Assembly (NCBI RefSeq): GCF_029392095.1
Contig: NZ_CP113930.1
Location: 1,871,001 to 1,935,000 of the forward strand
Reading direction: 5' to 3'
DNA length: 64,000 bases
From: Lactobacillus sp. ESL0700
GTDB taxonomy: Bacteria > Bacillota > Bacilli > Lactobacillales > Lactobacillaceae
A program made the position numbers and the translations under genes. The notes under the pieces were generated by a model. That model was not told where the DNA came from. It saw nothing but the letters and a program-made list of their open reading frames with translations, and did not search any database. Numbering within the stretch: the first letter of the stretch is position 1; every line of letters begins with the position of its first letter. Shown piece by piece: positions 1-8,107 of the stretch.

Positions 1-256
1 CAAAAATACCGTACGCGATAATCACCCACGCGTCATGCTTATTTTTCATCGTTGCTATCGGCTTTTGATTAACTGCTCCAGCAATTATTAATAAAACAAC
101 ACCAGAAACTACCATCCGCATTTGTGTAAGCCAAATCGGCGTAATTTCTGGACTTACGTTAAATAATGACTTGGCAAATAGCCCCGAAATCCCCCACATA
201 ACACAGGCTAAGCCCGCAAGAAAGGCCCATAAATGTCTCTTCTTAGCTGATACCAT
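1..256 (-). CDS. DMT/EamA-type permease, N-terminal part (cut by window edge)
   Basis: The reading frame is open from the left edge to an ATG at 256, with an AAGGAGAG ribosome binding site just upstream. The visible 85 residues start MVSAKKRHLWAFLAGLACV and contain two hydrophobic segments (about residues 9-27 and 49-64), with the small-residue pattern MWGISGLFAKSLF typical of the first helix of EamA/RhaT drug/metabolite transporters. That superfamily exports or imports small metabolites across the cytoplasmic membrane; the substrate cannot be read from this fragment. It lies head-on behind tenA with about 98 bp between them and has its own ribosome site. Family assignment is fairly safe, function is open. 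Confidence 0.7.
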   Translation of the reverse strand, partial: MVSAKKRHLWAFLAGLACVMWGISGLFAKSLFNVSPEITPIWLTQMRMVVSGVVLLIIAGAVNQKPIATMKNKHDAWVIIAYGIF

Positions 257-328
257 TTTTAACTCTCCTTTTTTATTTTTAACTTACCTATAATAACAAA
301 AATCCCGATTAAGCTAAACCAGCAACCC

Positions 329-356
329 AAAAAAGCATGACCACTCATGCTTTTTT
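329..356 (-). terminator. Rho-independent terminator of tenA
   Basis: An inverted repeat AAAAAGCATGA / TCATGCTTTTTT with a four-base loop overlaps the tenA stop codon. It carries A and T runs on both sides, so it could work in both directions. Confidence 0.75.
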
Positions 357-1017
357 AGACCCAATTCTCTTGTTCATATGCCATCTGCCAAAACTGCAAT
401 TCATAATAACTGCTGCGAACAAATGCCAGTTGCATCTTTTCACGTTCACTTGTAGAACTGGAATTAGCCAACGAGTTGGTTAGGCGCAAAATTCGCTTCA
501 CATTAGTTGCATACCAATCACCATCATAAGTATCAATCCATTCTTGATAATAGAAAACAGGCGACCCAGAATCTGCTAATTTTTGGCCAATTTCTTGATA
601 CAACCAGTAGCACGGTACAAGGGAGGCAACTGCTGGACCAATTCCATCCCTCGCCAAAGTCATCTCCAAATGATTAACGTAAGCATATGCTGTTGGTGCA
701 ATCGGTGTTTGCGCAATTTCATCCGGCGTAATTTTCAATTGCTCAAAAAAACGCTCACGTACCGCTATTTCACTATCCTTTAAGTCCTGGGCCCCAGCAA
801 GCAAAAATTCTTTAGTCTGCTGATCAGCAGTTTTGGCCGCAATTGCGCAATGAAATTTACTAAATTCATTCAAATAATACCTGTCTTGCAATAAATAAAA
901 GCGGAATTTAGTCATCGGCAATTCCCCGCTTTTTAATTCCTGCACAAATGGGTGTACCATACTCTTTTGCCATAAACTACTTGCCGCTTGGTGCAACTGG
1001 TCTGTAAATTCTGTCAT
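355..1017 (-). CDS. tenA: TenA family aminopyrimidine aminohydrolase (thiaminase II)
   Basis: A 220-residue protein, the normal TenA length. TenA hydrolyses aminopyrimidine breakdown products of thiamine to HMP, feeding thiamine salvage in the cytoplasm. The expected residues are visible: the aspartate and tyrosine of QDRYY (Asp45, Tyr48), the nucleophile region LVPCYWLY with Cys136, and the C-terminal YELQFWQMAY with Glu206. Spacing matches the Bacillus enzyme with an offset of one. The start is fixed by TAAGGAG eight bases before the ATG. It is not in the thiM-thiD-thiE operon, which lies 4 kb away on the other strand, but its product HMP is the ThiD substrate, so the two loci are likely one pathway. 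The next gene upstream is a LysR regulator on the same strand, 10 bp away, so co-transcription with it is possible. Confidence 0.9.
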   Translation of the reverse strand: MTEFTDQLHQAASSLWQKSMVHPFVQELKSGELPMTKFRFYLLQDRYYLNEFSKFHCAIAAKTADQQTKEFLLAGAQDLKDSEIAVRERFFEQLKITPDEIAQTPIAPTAYAYVNHLEMTLARDGIGPAVASLVPCYWLYQEIGQKLADSGSPVFYYQEWIDTYDGDWYATNVKRILRLTNSLANSSSTSEREKMQLAFVRSSYYELQFWQMAYEQENWV

Positions 1018-1027
1018 ATTCTTCTCC

Positions 1028-1921
1028 TTAACTACATAAATTTTGTCGTAAAATTGCTAACAACTGCTGCTCGGCATCTGTTAATCGGTGAGTTTTGCGG
1101 TAAGCCACTGACATATAAAAGTGGGGCTGCTTAGGGTCTGTTAGGTTAACCGTACACAGTTGATCCGCCTTGCTTAACGCGGTTTGCGTTAAAAAGCCGA
1201 TGCCTAAATTTTGCCGGACCATTGCCTTTAATATTTGAATATCATTAGCTTTATAAATAATGTGTGGCTTAACTTGTGCTCTCTTGCATAGTTGTTTAAA
1301 CGCCTGCTCGTGAACAAAAACATTGCTTAGCGTGATAAACGGCTGCTTTTTTAAGTCCGCAAAAGATACTGACTCTTGTGTGGCCAATGGGTTTTCAGGT
1401 GCGACCACAATCTTAAACTGAGTCTTGGCAAACAAATCAACATGTAGCTGGTCATTAATTGTGGGCTCAATTGAGCCTAGCAGTGCAATCTCCAAGTCGC
1501 CTGATTCCAAGAGCTCCTGCAAATGTGATGAGCCCGCCTCAATCGTTTCTAGTGAATTGGTTAAGCCCGCCTTAAACAATTCCGGAAAAATCTGCGGAAA
1601 ATAATAATTACCAATAATTGGCGGTAGTCCCAGTCTAATCACCTGACGCTCAATCTGCGCAATCTCGCGCTTAGTCAAATCGAGCTCCGCTAAAATTGAC
1701 CGCGCATGCAGCGCCAATTGTTGACCTGTTGATGTCGGCCGCAACTGCTGGTGTGAATGATCTCGCACCAGCAAGCTAGTCTGAAAGTCACTCTCAAGTC
1801 GCTTAATTGCCAGCGTTAACGTTGGTTGCGACACACCACATGCCTTGGCTGCTTGCGAGAAGCTGCGCTTTTCTAAAATTGTTAAAAAATACATCAAGTC
1901 TTTAACGTTTAATGCATCCAA
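1028..1921 (-). CDS. mleR: LysR family regulator, probable malolactic regulator
   Basis: A 297-residue LysR protein. The winged helix-turn-helix is at about residues 1-62 (MYFLTILEKRSFSQAAKACG, then QPTLTLAIKRLE), followed by a substrate-binding domain. It is transcribed away from the malolactic enzyme gene at 2064, the usual arrangement of a LysR activator and its target, and of mleR/mleS in lactic acid bacteria. An ATAA-N7-TTAT LysR-type box lies between the two genes. Its inducer is probably L-malate, by analogy. The stop of this gene is 10 bp from the tenA start, so it may read through into tenA. LysR membership is certain, the role is inferred from position. Confidence 0.8.
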   Translation of the reverse strand: MDALNVKDLMYFLTILEKRSFSQAAKACGVSQPTLTLAIKRLESDFQTSLLVRDHSHQQLRPTSTGQQLALHARSILAELDLTKREIAQIERQVIRLGLPPIIGNYYFPQIFPELFKAGLTNSLETIEAGSSHLQELLESGDLEIALLGSIEPTINDQLHVDLFAKTQFKIVVAPENPLATQESVSFADLKKQPFITLSNVFVHEQAFKQLCKRAQVKPHIIYKANDIQILKAMVRQNLGIGFLTQTALSKADQLCTVNLTDPKQPHFYMSVAYRKTHRLTDAEQQLLAILRQNLCS

Positions 1922-1943
1922 ATTACTCTCACCCCTTAATTAA

Positions 1944-1979
1944 TTTGCTCATATAACATTTTATTATAAGTTGAGCAAA
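1944..1979. promoter_or_regulatory. LysR-type operator between mleR and mleS
   Basis: A perfect 8-bp inverted repeat TTTGCTCA / TGAGCAAA (1944-1951 and 1972-1979) encloses ATAA-N7-TTAT (1953-1967), which fits the T-N11-A LysR consensus. A TTGACA hexamer follows at 1981. Binding by the adjacent LysR protein is inferred. Confidence 0.55.
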
Positions 1980-2063
1980 GTTTGACAATAAATTTATTAC
2001 CCGCGTAAAGTACAGAATTGTTGCTATTAAAAATACTTATTGTATTATATTTGGAGGGCAATT

Positions 2064-3689
2064 ATGGAACAAGGACAAAATATTTTAAATAATCCTTTTT
2101 TAAACAAGGGAACTGGTTTTACTAAGCAAGAGCGTGAACAATACGGCTTAACCGGACTATTGCCAGCACGTGTGCAAACATTAGCTGAGCAAGCAAGTCA
2201 AGCTTACAACCAATTTCAAAGTAAAACATCTGCTCTTGAGAAGCGTCTATTCTTAATGAATATCTTCAACGAGAACCGGACATTGTTCTTTTACTTGATG
2301 GGGCAACATATTGTTGAATTTATGCCAATCGTTTACGATCCCACTGTTGCCGACTCAATTGAACAATATGGTCAATTGTTTACTAACCCGCAAAATGCGG
2401 CCTTTTTATCAATTGACGATGCGGCAAATATCACAGCATCCCTAACTAATGCTGCTGCAGGTCGCGATATTCGTTTAATTGTCGCAACCGATGCTCAAGG
2501 CATCTTGGGCATTGGCGACTGGGGCGTTAACGGCGTTGACATCGCTATTGGTAAGCTGATGGTTTATACCGCAGCTGCCGGCGTTGATCCCAGCCAAGTT
2601 TTGCCCGTTGTATTAGACGTTGGTACTGATAACCAAACCTTGCTTGATGATCCAGAATATCTGGGTAACCGTCATCACCGCATTCAAGGTGAACAGTACA
2701 TGACTTTTGTCGACGAAGTTGTCCAAAATATCGAAACTGTCTTCCCGCATGTTTTGTTACACTTTGAAGATTTTGGTCGCGAAAATGCCGCAACCATTCT
2801 AAATAAATACAGAAACGATATTTTTACTTTCAACGACGATATTCAAGGAACAGGAATTGTTTCTTTAGCCGCAGTTCTTGGTGCGTTAAATATTTCTAAG
2901 AAAAAGTTAACAGACCAAGTCTTTTTAACCTTTGGTGCCGGAACTGCTGGTATCGGAATTGCAAATATGATGCGGGACGAATTAGTCCGTGCAGGCTTAA
3001 GTCCAGAAGAAGCTCGCAAGCACTTTTACCTTGTCGATAAGCAAGGTTTGTTGTTTGATGATACCCCCGAGCTGACTGCTGGCCAAAAAGACTTCACTAG
3101 AACACGCAGTGAATTTGCTAATGCCGATGAACTAACTAACCTTGAAGCCGTGGTTAAAGCTGTCCACCCTACGATTATGATTGGGACCTCGACACAGCCC
3201 GGTGCTTTTACTAAAGCTATCGTTCAAGAAATGGCAGCACATACAGCTAGACCAATTATCTTTCCGTTATCTAATCCAACTAAATTAGCCGAGGCCAAAG
3301 CTGAAGACTTAATTAAGTGGACTGATGGCCGGGCTCTTGTTGCAACTGGGATTCCTGCTGATGCAGTCGAATACCAAGGTGTAACTTATGAAATTGGCCA
3401 AGCCAATAATGCTCTGGTATACCCAGGGCTCGGTCTTGGAGCAATATCCGTGAAGTCTAAGCTAATGAGCGATAAAATGGTCGCAACCGCCAGCCATGCT
3501 TTAGGTGGGATTGTTGATCCAACTATTGCTGGTGCTGCGGTTCTGCCGCCAGTTGCAAAACTAACCAGTTTCTCAGCCACAATTGCCGAAAAGGTAGCTC
3601 AAACTGCAATTGATCAAGGTTTAGCAGGTGAAGGAATTACTGACGCCAAAAAAGCCGTTCAAGAAACAAAGTGGATGCCTAAATATTAA
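2064..3689 (+). CDS. mleS: Malolactic enzyme
   Basis: Decarboxylates L-malate to L-lactate and CO2 in the cytoplasm with bound NAD+ and Mn2+, giving de-acidification and proton motive force. The protein has 541 residues, the family length. The N terminus ([19 protein letters not shown]) and segments such as [30 protein letters not shown] and FNDDIQGTG are the conserved malic-enzyme fold blocks; [14 protein letters not shown] is the NAD-binding glycine loop. An in-frame start at 2040 exists, but the ATG at 2064 has TTGGAGGG nine bases upstream and matches the family N terminus, so it is preferred. The malate carrier follows 26 bp downstream. A true NAD-malic enzyme, releasing pyruvate, is the main alternative; the neighbouring carrier and LysR gene favour malolactic function. 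Confidence 0.92.
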   Translation: MEQGQNILNNPFLNKGTGFTKQEREQYGLTGLLPARVQTLAEQASQAYNQFQSKTSALEKRLFLMNIFNENRTLFFYLMGQHIVEFMPIVYDPTVADSIEQYGQLFTNPQNAAFLSIDDAANITASLTNAAAGRDIRLIVATDAQGILGIGDWGVNGVDIAIGKLMVYTAAAGVDPSQVLPVVLDVGTDNQTLLDDPEYLGNRHHRIQGEQYMTFVDEVVQNIETVFPHVLLHFEDFGRENAATILNKYRNDIFTFNDDIQGTGIVSLAAVLGALNISKKKLTDQVFLTFGAGTAGIGIANMMRDELVRAGLSPEEARKHFYLVDKQGLLFDDTPELTAGQKDFTRTRSEFANADELTNLEAVVKAVHPTIMIGTSTQPGAFTKAIVQEMAAHTARPIIFPLSNPTKLAEAKAEDLIKWTDGRALVATGIPADAVEYQGVTYEIGQANNALVYPGLGLGAISVKSKLMSDKMVATASHALGGIVDPTIAGAAVLPPVAKLTSFSATIAEKVAQTAIDQGLAGEGITDAKKAVQETKWMPKY

Positions 3690-3715
3690 TTAACTACAGA
3701 AAGAGGAAACTTTTT

Positions 3716-4681
3716 ATGCAAGTCTTTTTGACATCTGTATCAAGCGTTGTCGTGATTATCTTAATCATGGCTCTCGGCTTTTTACTAAAACAATTTAATT
3801 GGATTGACGATAAATTTGGTAGTGAAATTTCTAGTATTATTACTAAAATCGCCCTGCCAGCTTCGATTTTTACAGCTGTTATGAAAAACCTTAGCCGCGG
3901 CAGCCTGCTGCAATTATCAACCGAATTATTGTTCCCAGCATTGGGCGTAATTATCGGCTATATCATTGCTTGGCTCTGCGTCAAAGTCTTTAAAATCCGT
4001 CCTGGCCGCCGTGGTATCTTTATGAACGCCGTGGTTAATGCCAACACAATTTTCATCGGAATGCCGCTAAACATGGCACTTTTTGGTGATAAAGCCATGT
4101 CTTACTTCCTGGTATATTACATTATCAACACCGTTTCTACTTGGGCATTTGGCGTTTTCTTAATTCAAAACGACGACCCAACTGCTAACGGTAAAAAGAC
4201 TAGCCACAAAATTAATTGGAAGAAGCTTTTACCAATGCCACTTGTTGGTTTCATTGTCGCTTTAGTCTGGATGCTATTAGGAATTCCTGTACCTACCTTC
4301 TTAAACTCTACATTAACTTACGTTGGGAACTTAGTAACGCCACTTTCACTTGTTTATATCGGGATTGTCCTGCATGACGCCGGAATTAAGAACGTCAAGT
4401 TCGATCGCGACTCAATTTTGGCCTTAATTGGTCGGTTCATTCTTTCACCAATCGTTTTAATTATTTTAATTAAAATCGGAATGAATGCTGGCTTCAACTT
4501 GCCAAGTTTGATGCGGCAAACTCTAGTTGTGCAATCAGCAACGCCAATGTTAGCTGTTTTACCAATTTTGGCTAACGAATCACACGGCGATGTTAAATAC
4601 GCAACTAACATTGTTGTCGAAAGTACAATTCTCTTTATTATTGTAGTGCCAATTTTGATGACGATTTTACAATTTATCTAA
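3716..4681 (+). CDS. mleP: AEC family carrier, probable malate permease
   Basis: A 321-residue membrane protein with about ten hydrophobic segments in two halves, the auxin efflux carrier (AEC) layout. Conserved pieces include ITKIALPASIFTAVMKN in the second helix region, and NANTIFIGMPLNMALFG. AEC members in lactic acid bacteria exchange malate for lactate. It follows mleS after 26 bp with its own AGAGGAA ribosome site and is followed by a strong terminator, so mleS-mleP form a two-gene operon. Substrate is inferred from the partner gene. Confidence 0.85.
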   Translation: MQVFLTSVSSVVVIILIMALGFLLKQFNWIDDKFGSEISSIITKIALPASIFTAVMKNLSRGSLLQLSTELLFPALGVIIGYIIAWLCVKVFKIRPGRRGIFMNAVVNANTIFIGMPLNMALFGDKAMSYFLVYYIINTVSTWAFGVFLIQNDDPTANGKKTSHKINWKKLLPMPLVGFIVALVWMLLGIPVPTFLNSTLTYVGNLVTPLSLVYIGIVLHDAGIKNVKFDRDSILALIGRFILSPIVLIILIKIGMNAGFNLPSLMRQTLVVQSATPMLAVLPILANESHGDVKYATNIVVESTILFIIVVPILMTILQFI

Positions 4682-4690
4682 CAATAAAAA

Positions 4691-4731
4691 AATAAAGACC
4701 AAGCTGTCATTACTAGCTTGGTCTTTATTTT
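4691..4731 (+). terminator. Terminator of the mleS-mleP operon
   Basis: A 15-bp perfect stem (AATAAAGACCAAGCT / AGCTTGGTCTTTATT, loop of nine) followed by a T run, 10 bp after the mleP stop. Confidence 0.9.
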
Positions 4732-4760
4732 TTAACTTTAATCTCGCCGCTAACTTATCA

Positions 4761-4789
4761 TTGTATTCTTCATTAAAAATCGCTATAAT
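4761..4789 (+). promoter_or_regulatory. Promoter of the thiamine operon
   Basis: TTGTAT at 4761-4766 and TATAAT at 4784-4789 with a 17-bp spacer, placing the transcription start just ahead of the TPP aptamer. Confidence 0.75.
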
Positions 4790-4796
4790 TGGAAGC

Positions 4797-4929
4797 GATA
4801 ACACGAGGGGGGCCTTTTAGGCTGAGATGAAACACCGTTTCAGACCCTTTGAACCTGTAAGCTAATACTTGCGCGAGGAACGTGTCAACTACCTATTGCT
4901 TTGACACAACTATGTGCCAAAGCTTTTTT
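4797..4929 (+). promoter_or_regulatory. TPP riboswitch (THI element) with terminator expression platform
   Basis: The aptamer shows the conserved TPP blocks GAGGGG (4805-4810), GGCTGAGATGA (4820-4830), ACCCTTTGAACCTG (4844-4857) and GCGCGAGGAA (4871-4880). P1 is ACACG (4801-4805) pairing with CGTGT (4881-4885). Downstream, GCTTTGACACA (4898-4908) pairs with TGTGCCAAAGC (4913-4923) before six T's, an intrinsic terminator with one A-C mismatch. GTGTCAA (4882-4888) can instead pair with TTGACAC (4901-4907), an antiterminator that competes with both P1 and the terminator. TPP binding should therefore lock P1, free the terminator and switch off thiM-thiD-thiE. Confidence 0.93.
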
Positions 4930-4984
4930 ATTAGCTTAAAGTTATGGCTCTGAGGACTTCTTCAACTATTTTTAGGAGAAAAAT

Positions 4985-5773
4985 ATGCAGTTAGAATTAT
5001 TAGATAAATTGCGCAAGCAGAACCCCGTTGTTCTTAATGCCGCTAACTTCGTTACCGTTCAAGATGTCGCCAACGGATTAAATGCAATTGGTGCTTCGCC
5101 CATTATGAGTAACGAAATTGATGAAACCAGCGAAATGGTCAATATGGCCTCGGCTGTTGCCATTAACATGGGTAGTTTAACTAAATTACAGATTGCACAC
5201 ATGAAGGCAATGGGCGATTTAGCTCGAGAATACAAAAAGCCAATCGTACTAGATCCTGTTGCTGTTGGTGCTGTTCAATATCGACTTGATGTTGCCCAAG
5301 ACTTATTATGGAACTTTCATGTGAGTGTGATTCGTGGTAATGCGGGAGAAATCGCTGCTTTAGGCGAATTTGCATGGAATGCTAAGGGTATCGATGCTGG
5401 ATCTGGCACGGGCGACCTTGATGAAATTACTAAGGAAGTAGCTAAAAAGTATCATTGTACTGTTATTGCTAGTGGTGCAACTGATACAATTAGTGATGGC
5501 AATAATGTGGTTCACGTTCATAATGGTACCCCTCTGTTTCAAGCTCATGTAGGCTCTGGCGACATGTTAACCAGTATTGTCGCTGCCTTTTGTGCAGTAA
5601 CCGATAGTCGCTTCGAGGCGGCTCAAGCTGCAACGCTTGTGTTTGGCTCAATCGGACAATTGGTCGTCCAAGATCATCCCGATGTTGGCCCCGGCAGTTT
5701 TGGGATGTACCTCATGGACTACTTAGCCAAGGTGCAAGTTGCCGATATTAAAAAGATTGCTGATTATGATTAA
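4985..5773 (+). CDS. thiM: Hydroxyethylthiazole kinase
   Basis: Phosphorylates 4-methyl-5-(2-hydroxyethyl)thiazole so that it can be joined to HMP-PP by ThiE. The 262-residue protein has the family's LNAANFVTVQDVANGLNAIG start region (as LTN/FVTxNDxANxxLAxGASP), NMGSLTK, KPIVLDPVAVGA and the anion hole GSGDMLTS near the C terminus. The last is the phosphotransfer loop of ribokinase-like thiazole kinases. The start has TTTAGGAG upstream. It is the first gene behind the TPP riboswitch and is followed by thiD after 11 bp. No thiC, thiG or thiF is seen, so the operon serves salvage, not de novo synthesis. Confidence 0.95.
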   Translation: MQLELLDKLRKQNPVVLNAANFVTVQDVANGLNAIGASPIMSNEIDETSEMVNMASAVAINMGSLTKLQIAHMKAMGDLAREYKKPIVLDPVAVGAVQYRLDVAQDLLWNFHVSVIRGNAGEIAALGEFAWNAKGIDAGSGTGDLDEITKEVAKKYHCTVIASGATDTISDGNNVVHVHNGTPLFQAHVGSGDMLTSIVAAFCAVTDSRFEAAQAATLVFGSIGQLVVQDHPDVGPGSFGMYLMDYLAKVQVADIKKIADYD

Positions 5774-5784
5774 GGAAGTATTTT

Positions 5785-6588
5785 ATGGCAGAAGAAATTA
5801 ATTCATTCCCTCAAGTTCTGACAATTGCTGGAACAGATTCTGGCGGTGGTGCTGGTATTATGGCAGACCTCAAGACTTTTCAAATGCAAGGCGTCTTTGG
5901 CACTGCCGTTGTGGTCGCCGTTACTGCTCAAAATACGTTGGGCGTCCAAGCATCGCACTTGCTCCCACTTGAAATGATTGATGAGCAGTGTGCATCTTTA
6001 GCTGCTGATTTTAAAATTCGGGCAACCAAAACCGGCATGCTCGGTGATGCTGCTCACGTTCACCAAGTTGCCTTAAATTTGCAAAAATATGACTTCGGTC
6101 CAGTTACAGTTGATCCCGTCATGGTAGCTAAAGGTGGCGCTCACTTGCTAAGTGAAGATGCAGTTACAACCGTAAAGAAGGAGTTATTGCCATTAGCCAA
6201 CTTAGTAACTCCCAACTTGCCAGAGGCGCAGGTGTTAACGGGCATGACGGTTACTTCGCAGCAGCAGTATCCCGACCTTGCCTACTCGCTGCAAGATATG
6301 GGTGTTAAAAACGTGCTAATCAAGGGCGGACATTCCACTACTGAAGAAGTCCGCGACTTTGCCCTTCTTGAAGACGGCTCCAGCTTCTGGGTTAGCAGTC
6401 CGCGCACGCATACTAACCGCACGCATGGCACTGGTGATACTTTAGCTGCCGCAATTACTGCTCAACTTGCCCTAGGACATGACTTAGCCGCGGCTATTAA
6501 ACTCGCTAAAAAGTACGTTACAAAGACAATTGAACAAACAATCCAGGTGGGTCATGGTCACGGACCACTCAACCACTGGGCAAAATAG
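5785..6588 (+). CDS. thiD: Hydroxymethylpyrimidine / phosphomethylpyrimidine kinase
   Basis: Carries out two successive phosphorylations of HMP to HMP-PP. The 267-residue sequence contains AGTDSGGGAGIMADLKTF at residues 15-32, KTGMLGD, VDPVMVAKGG, NLPEAQVLTG and the C-terminal THGTGDTLAAAI anion hole, all typical of ThiD. It lies 11 bp after thiM and 13 bp before thiE in the riboswitch-controlled operon. Its HMP may come from TenA encoded at 355-1017 or from uptake. Start is supported by AAGGAAG upstream. Confidence 0.95.
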   Translation: MAEEINSFPQVLTIAGTDSGGGAGIMADLKTFQMQGVFGTAVVVAVTAQNTLGVQASHLLPLEMIDEQCASLAADFKIRATKTGMLGDAAHVHQVALNLQKYDFGPVTVDPVMVAKGGAHLLSEDAVTTVKKELLPLANLVTPNLPEAQVLTGMTVTSQQQYPDLAYSLQDMGVKNVLIKGGHSTTEEVRDFALLEDGSSFWVSSPRTHTNRTHGTGDTLAAAITAQLALGHDLAAAIKLAKKYVTKTIEQTIQVGHGHGPLNHWAK

Positions 6589-6601
6589 ATAGGAAAAACT
6601 A

Positions 6602-7258
6602 ATGCAAAAGTTTAACGCAAACATTCTTCAGTCTTATTTTATTTGTGGTACTCAAGATTTACCTGCGGGTAAAACTTTGCCGGAAATCGTCGAAGAGGCA
6701 CTAGAAGCTGGGATTACGGCTTTTCAATTTCGTGATAAGGGACCTAATTCAACTTTAAATGATAATGAGCGACTGCCAATGGCTCGCAAGTTGCACGAGC
6801 TTTGCCAACAATATCAAGTGCCCTTCTTTATCGATGATGATGTAGAGTTAGCCAAAGCAGTTAACGCCGAGGGAATTCACGTTGGTCAAAGTGACGAAGC
6901 GATCCAACAAGTAATTGACGAAGTTAGCAGTCAAATGATTGTGGGCTACTCCTGCTCGACTTTAGCAGAAATTGAAGCTGGCAACCAAATTGCCGGGATT
7001 GATTATTATGGTAGTGGTCCGATTTTCACGACACAATCCAAGGCTGACGCTGACCCTGTAATTGGTCTCAATGGTCTTAACGAATTGGTAACCAGCAGTG
7101 AGCATCCCATCGTTGCTATCGGCGGCATCACGGTAAAAGACTTATCTGATATTGCTCATACTGGAGCTGCTGGTGCAGCAGTAATTTCAATGATTGCTCA
7201 AAGTAGCGATATTAATGAAACTGTTCAGGCAATGCTTGATGCTCCGTGGCATAATTAA
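6602..7258 (+). CDS. thiE: Thiamine phosphate synthase
   Basis: Joins HMP-PP and thiazole phosphate to thiamine monophosphate. The 218-residue TIM-barrel protein shows the diagnostic blocks FQFRDKG (about residue 40), FFIDDDVELAKAVNAEGIHVGQSD, GYSCSTLAEI, DYYGSGPIFTTQSKADADPVIG, and AIGGI near the C terminus. ThiE is the last gene of the operon and is followed by an intrinsic terminator. With ThiM and ThiD it completes conversion of salvaged moieties to thiamine phosphate; the final kinase to TPP is not in the window. Confidence 0.95.
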   Translation: MQKFNANILQSYFICGTQDLPAGKTLPEIVEEALEAGITAFQFRDKGPNSTLNDNERLPMARKLHELCQQYQVPFFIDDDVELAKAVNAEGIHVGQSDEAIQQVIDEVSSQMIVGYSCSTLAEIEAGNQIAGIDYYGSGPIFTTQSKADADPVIGLNGLNELVTSSEHPIVAIGGITVKDLSDIAHTGAAGAAVISMIAQSSDINETVQAMLDAPWHN

Positions 7259-7271
7259 AGTATATATATTT

Positions 7272-7299
7272 AAAATCACGCCATTAGACGTGATTTTTT
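7272..7299 (+). terminator. Terminator of the thiamine operon
   Basis: AAAATCACG / CGTGATTTTTT with an eight-base loop, 13 bp after the thiE stop. Confidence 0.8.
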
Positions 7300-7305
7300 G
7301 CTAGC

Positions 7306-7334
7306 AAAAAAGGCCGCTATGATTACTGGCGACC
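7306..7334 (-). terminator. Terminator of the XRE/membrane-protein pair
   Basis: Read on the minus strand, GGTCGC and GCGGCC pair (two G-U pairs) around an 11-base loop, followed by six T's. It sits just downstream of the 7341 gene. Confidence 0.6.
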
Positions 7335-7340
7335 CTATAT

Positions 7341-7763
7341 TTAATTTTTTCGTTCCTCAATAATCGTGAAGATAATTTTTAGGATTAAACTAATGTTCCA
7401 ATAGAATATTGAAAGCCCAACAATTATTATTAAATCATCTTGCCTGTAAATACCATATAAGCATGTGGAAATCACGATGACACCAAACATCAACCAATTC
7501 AACCATTTAGCTACTCGTGCACCAGCTGCACGATCAATATAATGGTCACGTTCATCATCATCACAAATGTCTCGCTTACCCTTTTTAATGTCTTGCCAAT
7601 TAACCAGGTAGCCTGAAGCACAAATTAACAGTAATATTGCCCAAATAATATGTTTAATTCTATATGCCACATCTTTATCATGAAAAACGATCACTATTTC
7701 AAGTAAACTCATTACTAAAAAGAACAATCCATAAACAGCGGAACGCAGCAGCTTTTTCTTCAT
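7341..7763 (-). CDS. Small four-helix membrane protein, partner of an XRE regulator
   Basis: A 140-residue protein of unknown function with four clear hydrophobic helices (about residues 6-27, 37-55, 86-105 and 110-135) and a charged middle section rich in aspartate and lysine (KKGKRDICDDDERDHYIDRA). I chose the ATG at 7763 (MKKKLLRSAVYG) because it overlaps the stop of the upstream regulator as TAATG and has GGAGAA upstream; the longer frame starting at 7793 lies inside the regulator. This regulator plus small-membrane-protein pairing is widespread in Firmicutes and resembles DUF2178/DUF3796-type proteins. The domain name is a guess; coupling to the regulator is seen directly. Confidence 0.7.
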   Translation of the reverse strand: MKKKLLRSAVYGLFFLVMSLLEIVIVFHDKDVAYRIKHIIWAILLLICASGYLVNWQDIKKGKRDICDDDERDHYIDRAAGARVAKWLNWLMFGVIVISTCLYGIYRQDDLIIIVGLSIFYWNISLILKIIFTIIEERKN

Positions 7764-7993
7764 TATTGGTTCTCCAAATATTCTTTTAAACAAAATAAAT
7801 CTTCAATACTTATGCCAAAAAAGCACGCCAACTTATATGCTAGTAATAGCGATGGCTTGTACTTGCCCTTTTCTACAGAAATAATTGTTCGTTGTGTAAC
7901 CCCAACTTTGTCAGCCAGTTCTTCCTGAGTTAATTTATGCTCTAGTCGCAATTTTTTCACTAAATTCGGCATTATTTTCATCTCTACATTCAA
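7763..7993 (-). CDS. XRE family helix-turn-helix regulator
   Basis: A 76-residue single-domain Cro/CI-type DNA-binding protein: LVKKLRLEHKLTQEELADKV, then VTQRTIISVEKGKYKPSLLLAYKLACFFG, the usual five-helix HTH_3 layout, with a short acidic tail. The start is uncertain: the in-frame ATG codons at residues 1, 5 and 8 lack a clean ribosome site, and the shortest form (MPNLVKKLRL) matches family lengths best. Its stop overlaps the start of the membrane-protein gene. A cluster of TTCATAT/ATATGAA half sites directly upstream is a probable auto-operator. Such regulators commonly control their own membrane partner; the signal is unknown. Confidence 0.85.
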   Translation of the reverse strand: MNVEMKIMPNLVKKLRLEHKLTQEELADKVGVTQRTIISVEKGKYKPSLLLAYKLACFFGISIEDLFCLKEYLENQ

Positions 7994-7999
7994 TATTCA

Positions 8000-8035
8000 A
8001 TATGAAGCTCACTTCATATGAAACTAACTTCATAT
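8000..8035. promoter_or_regulatory. Probable auto-operator of the XRE regulator
   Basis: Two inverted repeats share one half site: ATATGAAG-CTCA-CTTCATAT (8000-8019), and ATATGAA-ACTAAC-TTCATAT (8016-8035 region). The start codon region of the regulator lies within about 10 bp. Confidence 0.5.
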
Positions 8036-8071
8036 TATTACATTTAGTAATAAAAATCAATCATAAATAAA

Positions 8072-8103
8072 AAATATCTGTTCCTAATCAGGAACAGATA
8101 TTT
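8072..8103 (-). terminator. Terminator of the LytTR/LiaF-like operon
   Basis: Perfect 13-bp stem AAATATCTGTTCC / GGAACAGATATTT with a six-base loop and a T run on the minus strand, directly after the 8108 gene. Confidence 0.85.
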
Positions 8104-8107
8104 CAAT

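Noticed and set aside
2040..2063. Start of mleS at 2040
   Set aside because: It would add eight residues containing the GGAGGG ribosome site; the ATG at 2064 matches the family N terminus.
5181..5548. Reverse-strand ORFs inside thiM and other clear genes
   Set aside because: They are shadows of strong genes without ribosome sites or family resemblance; the same holds for similar frames in purA, purB, guaC, uxaC, clpE and elsewhere.
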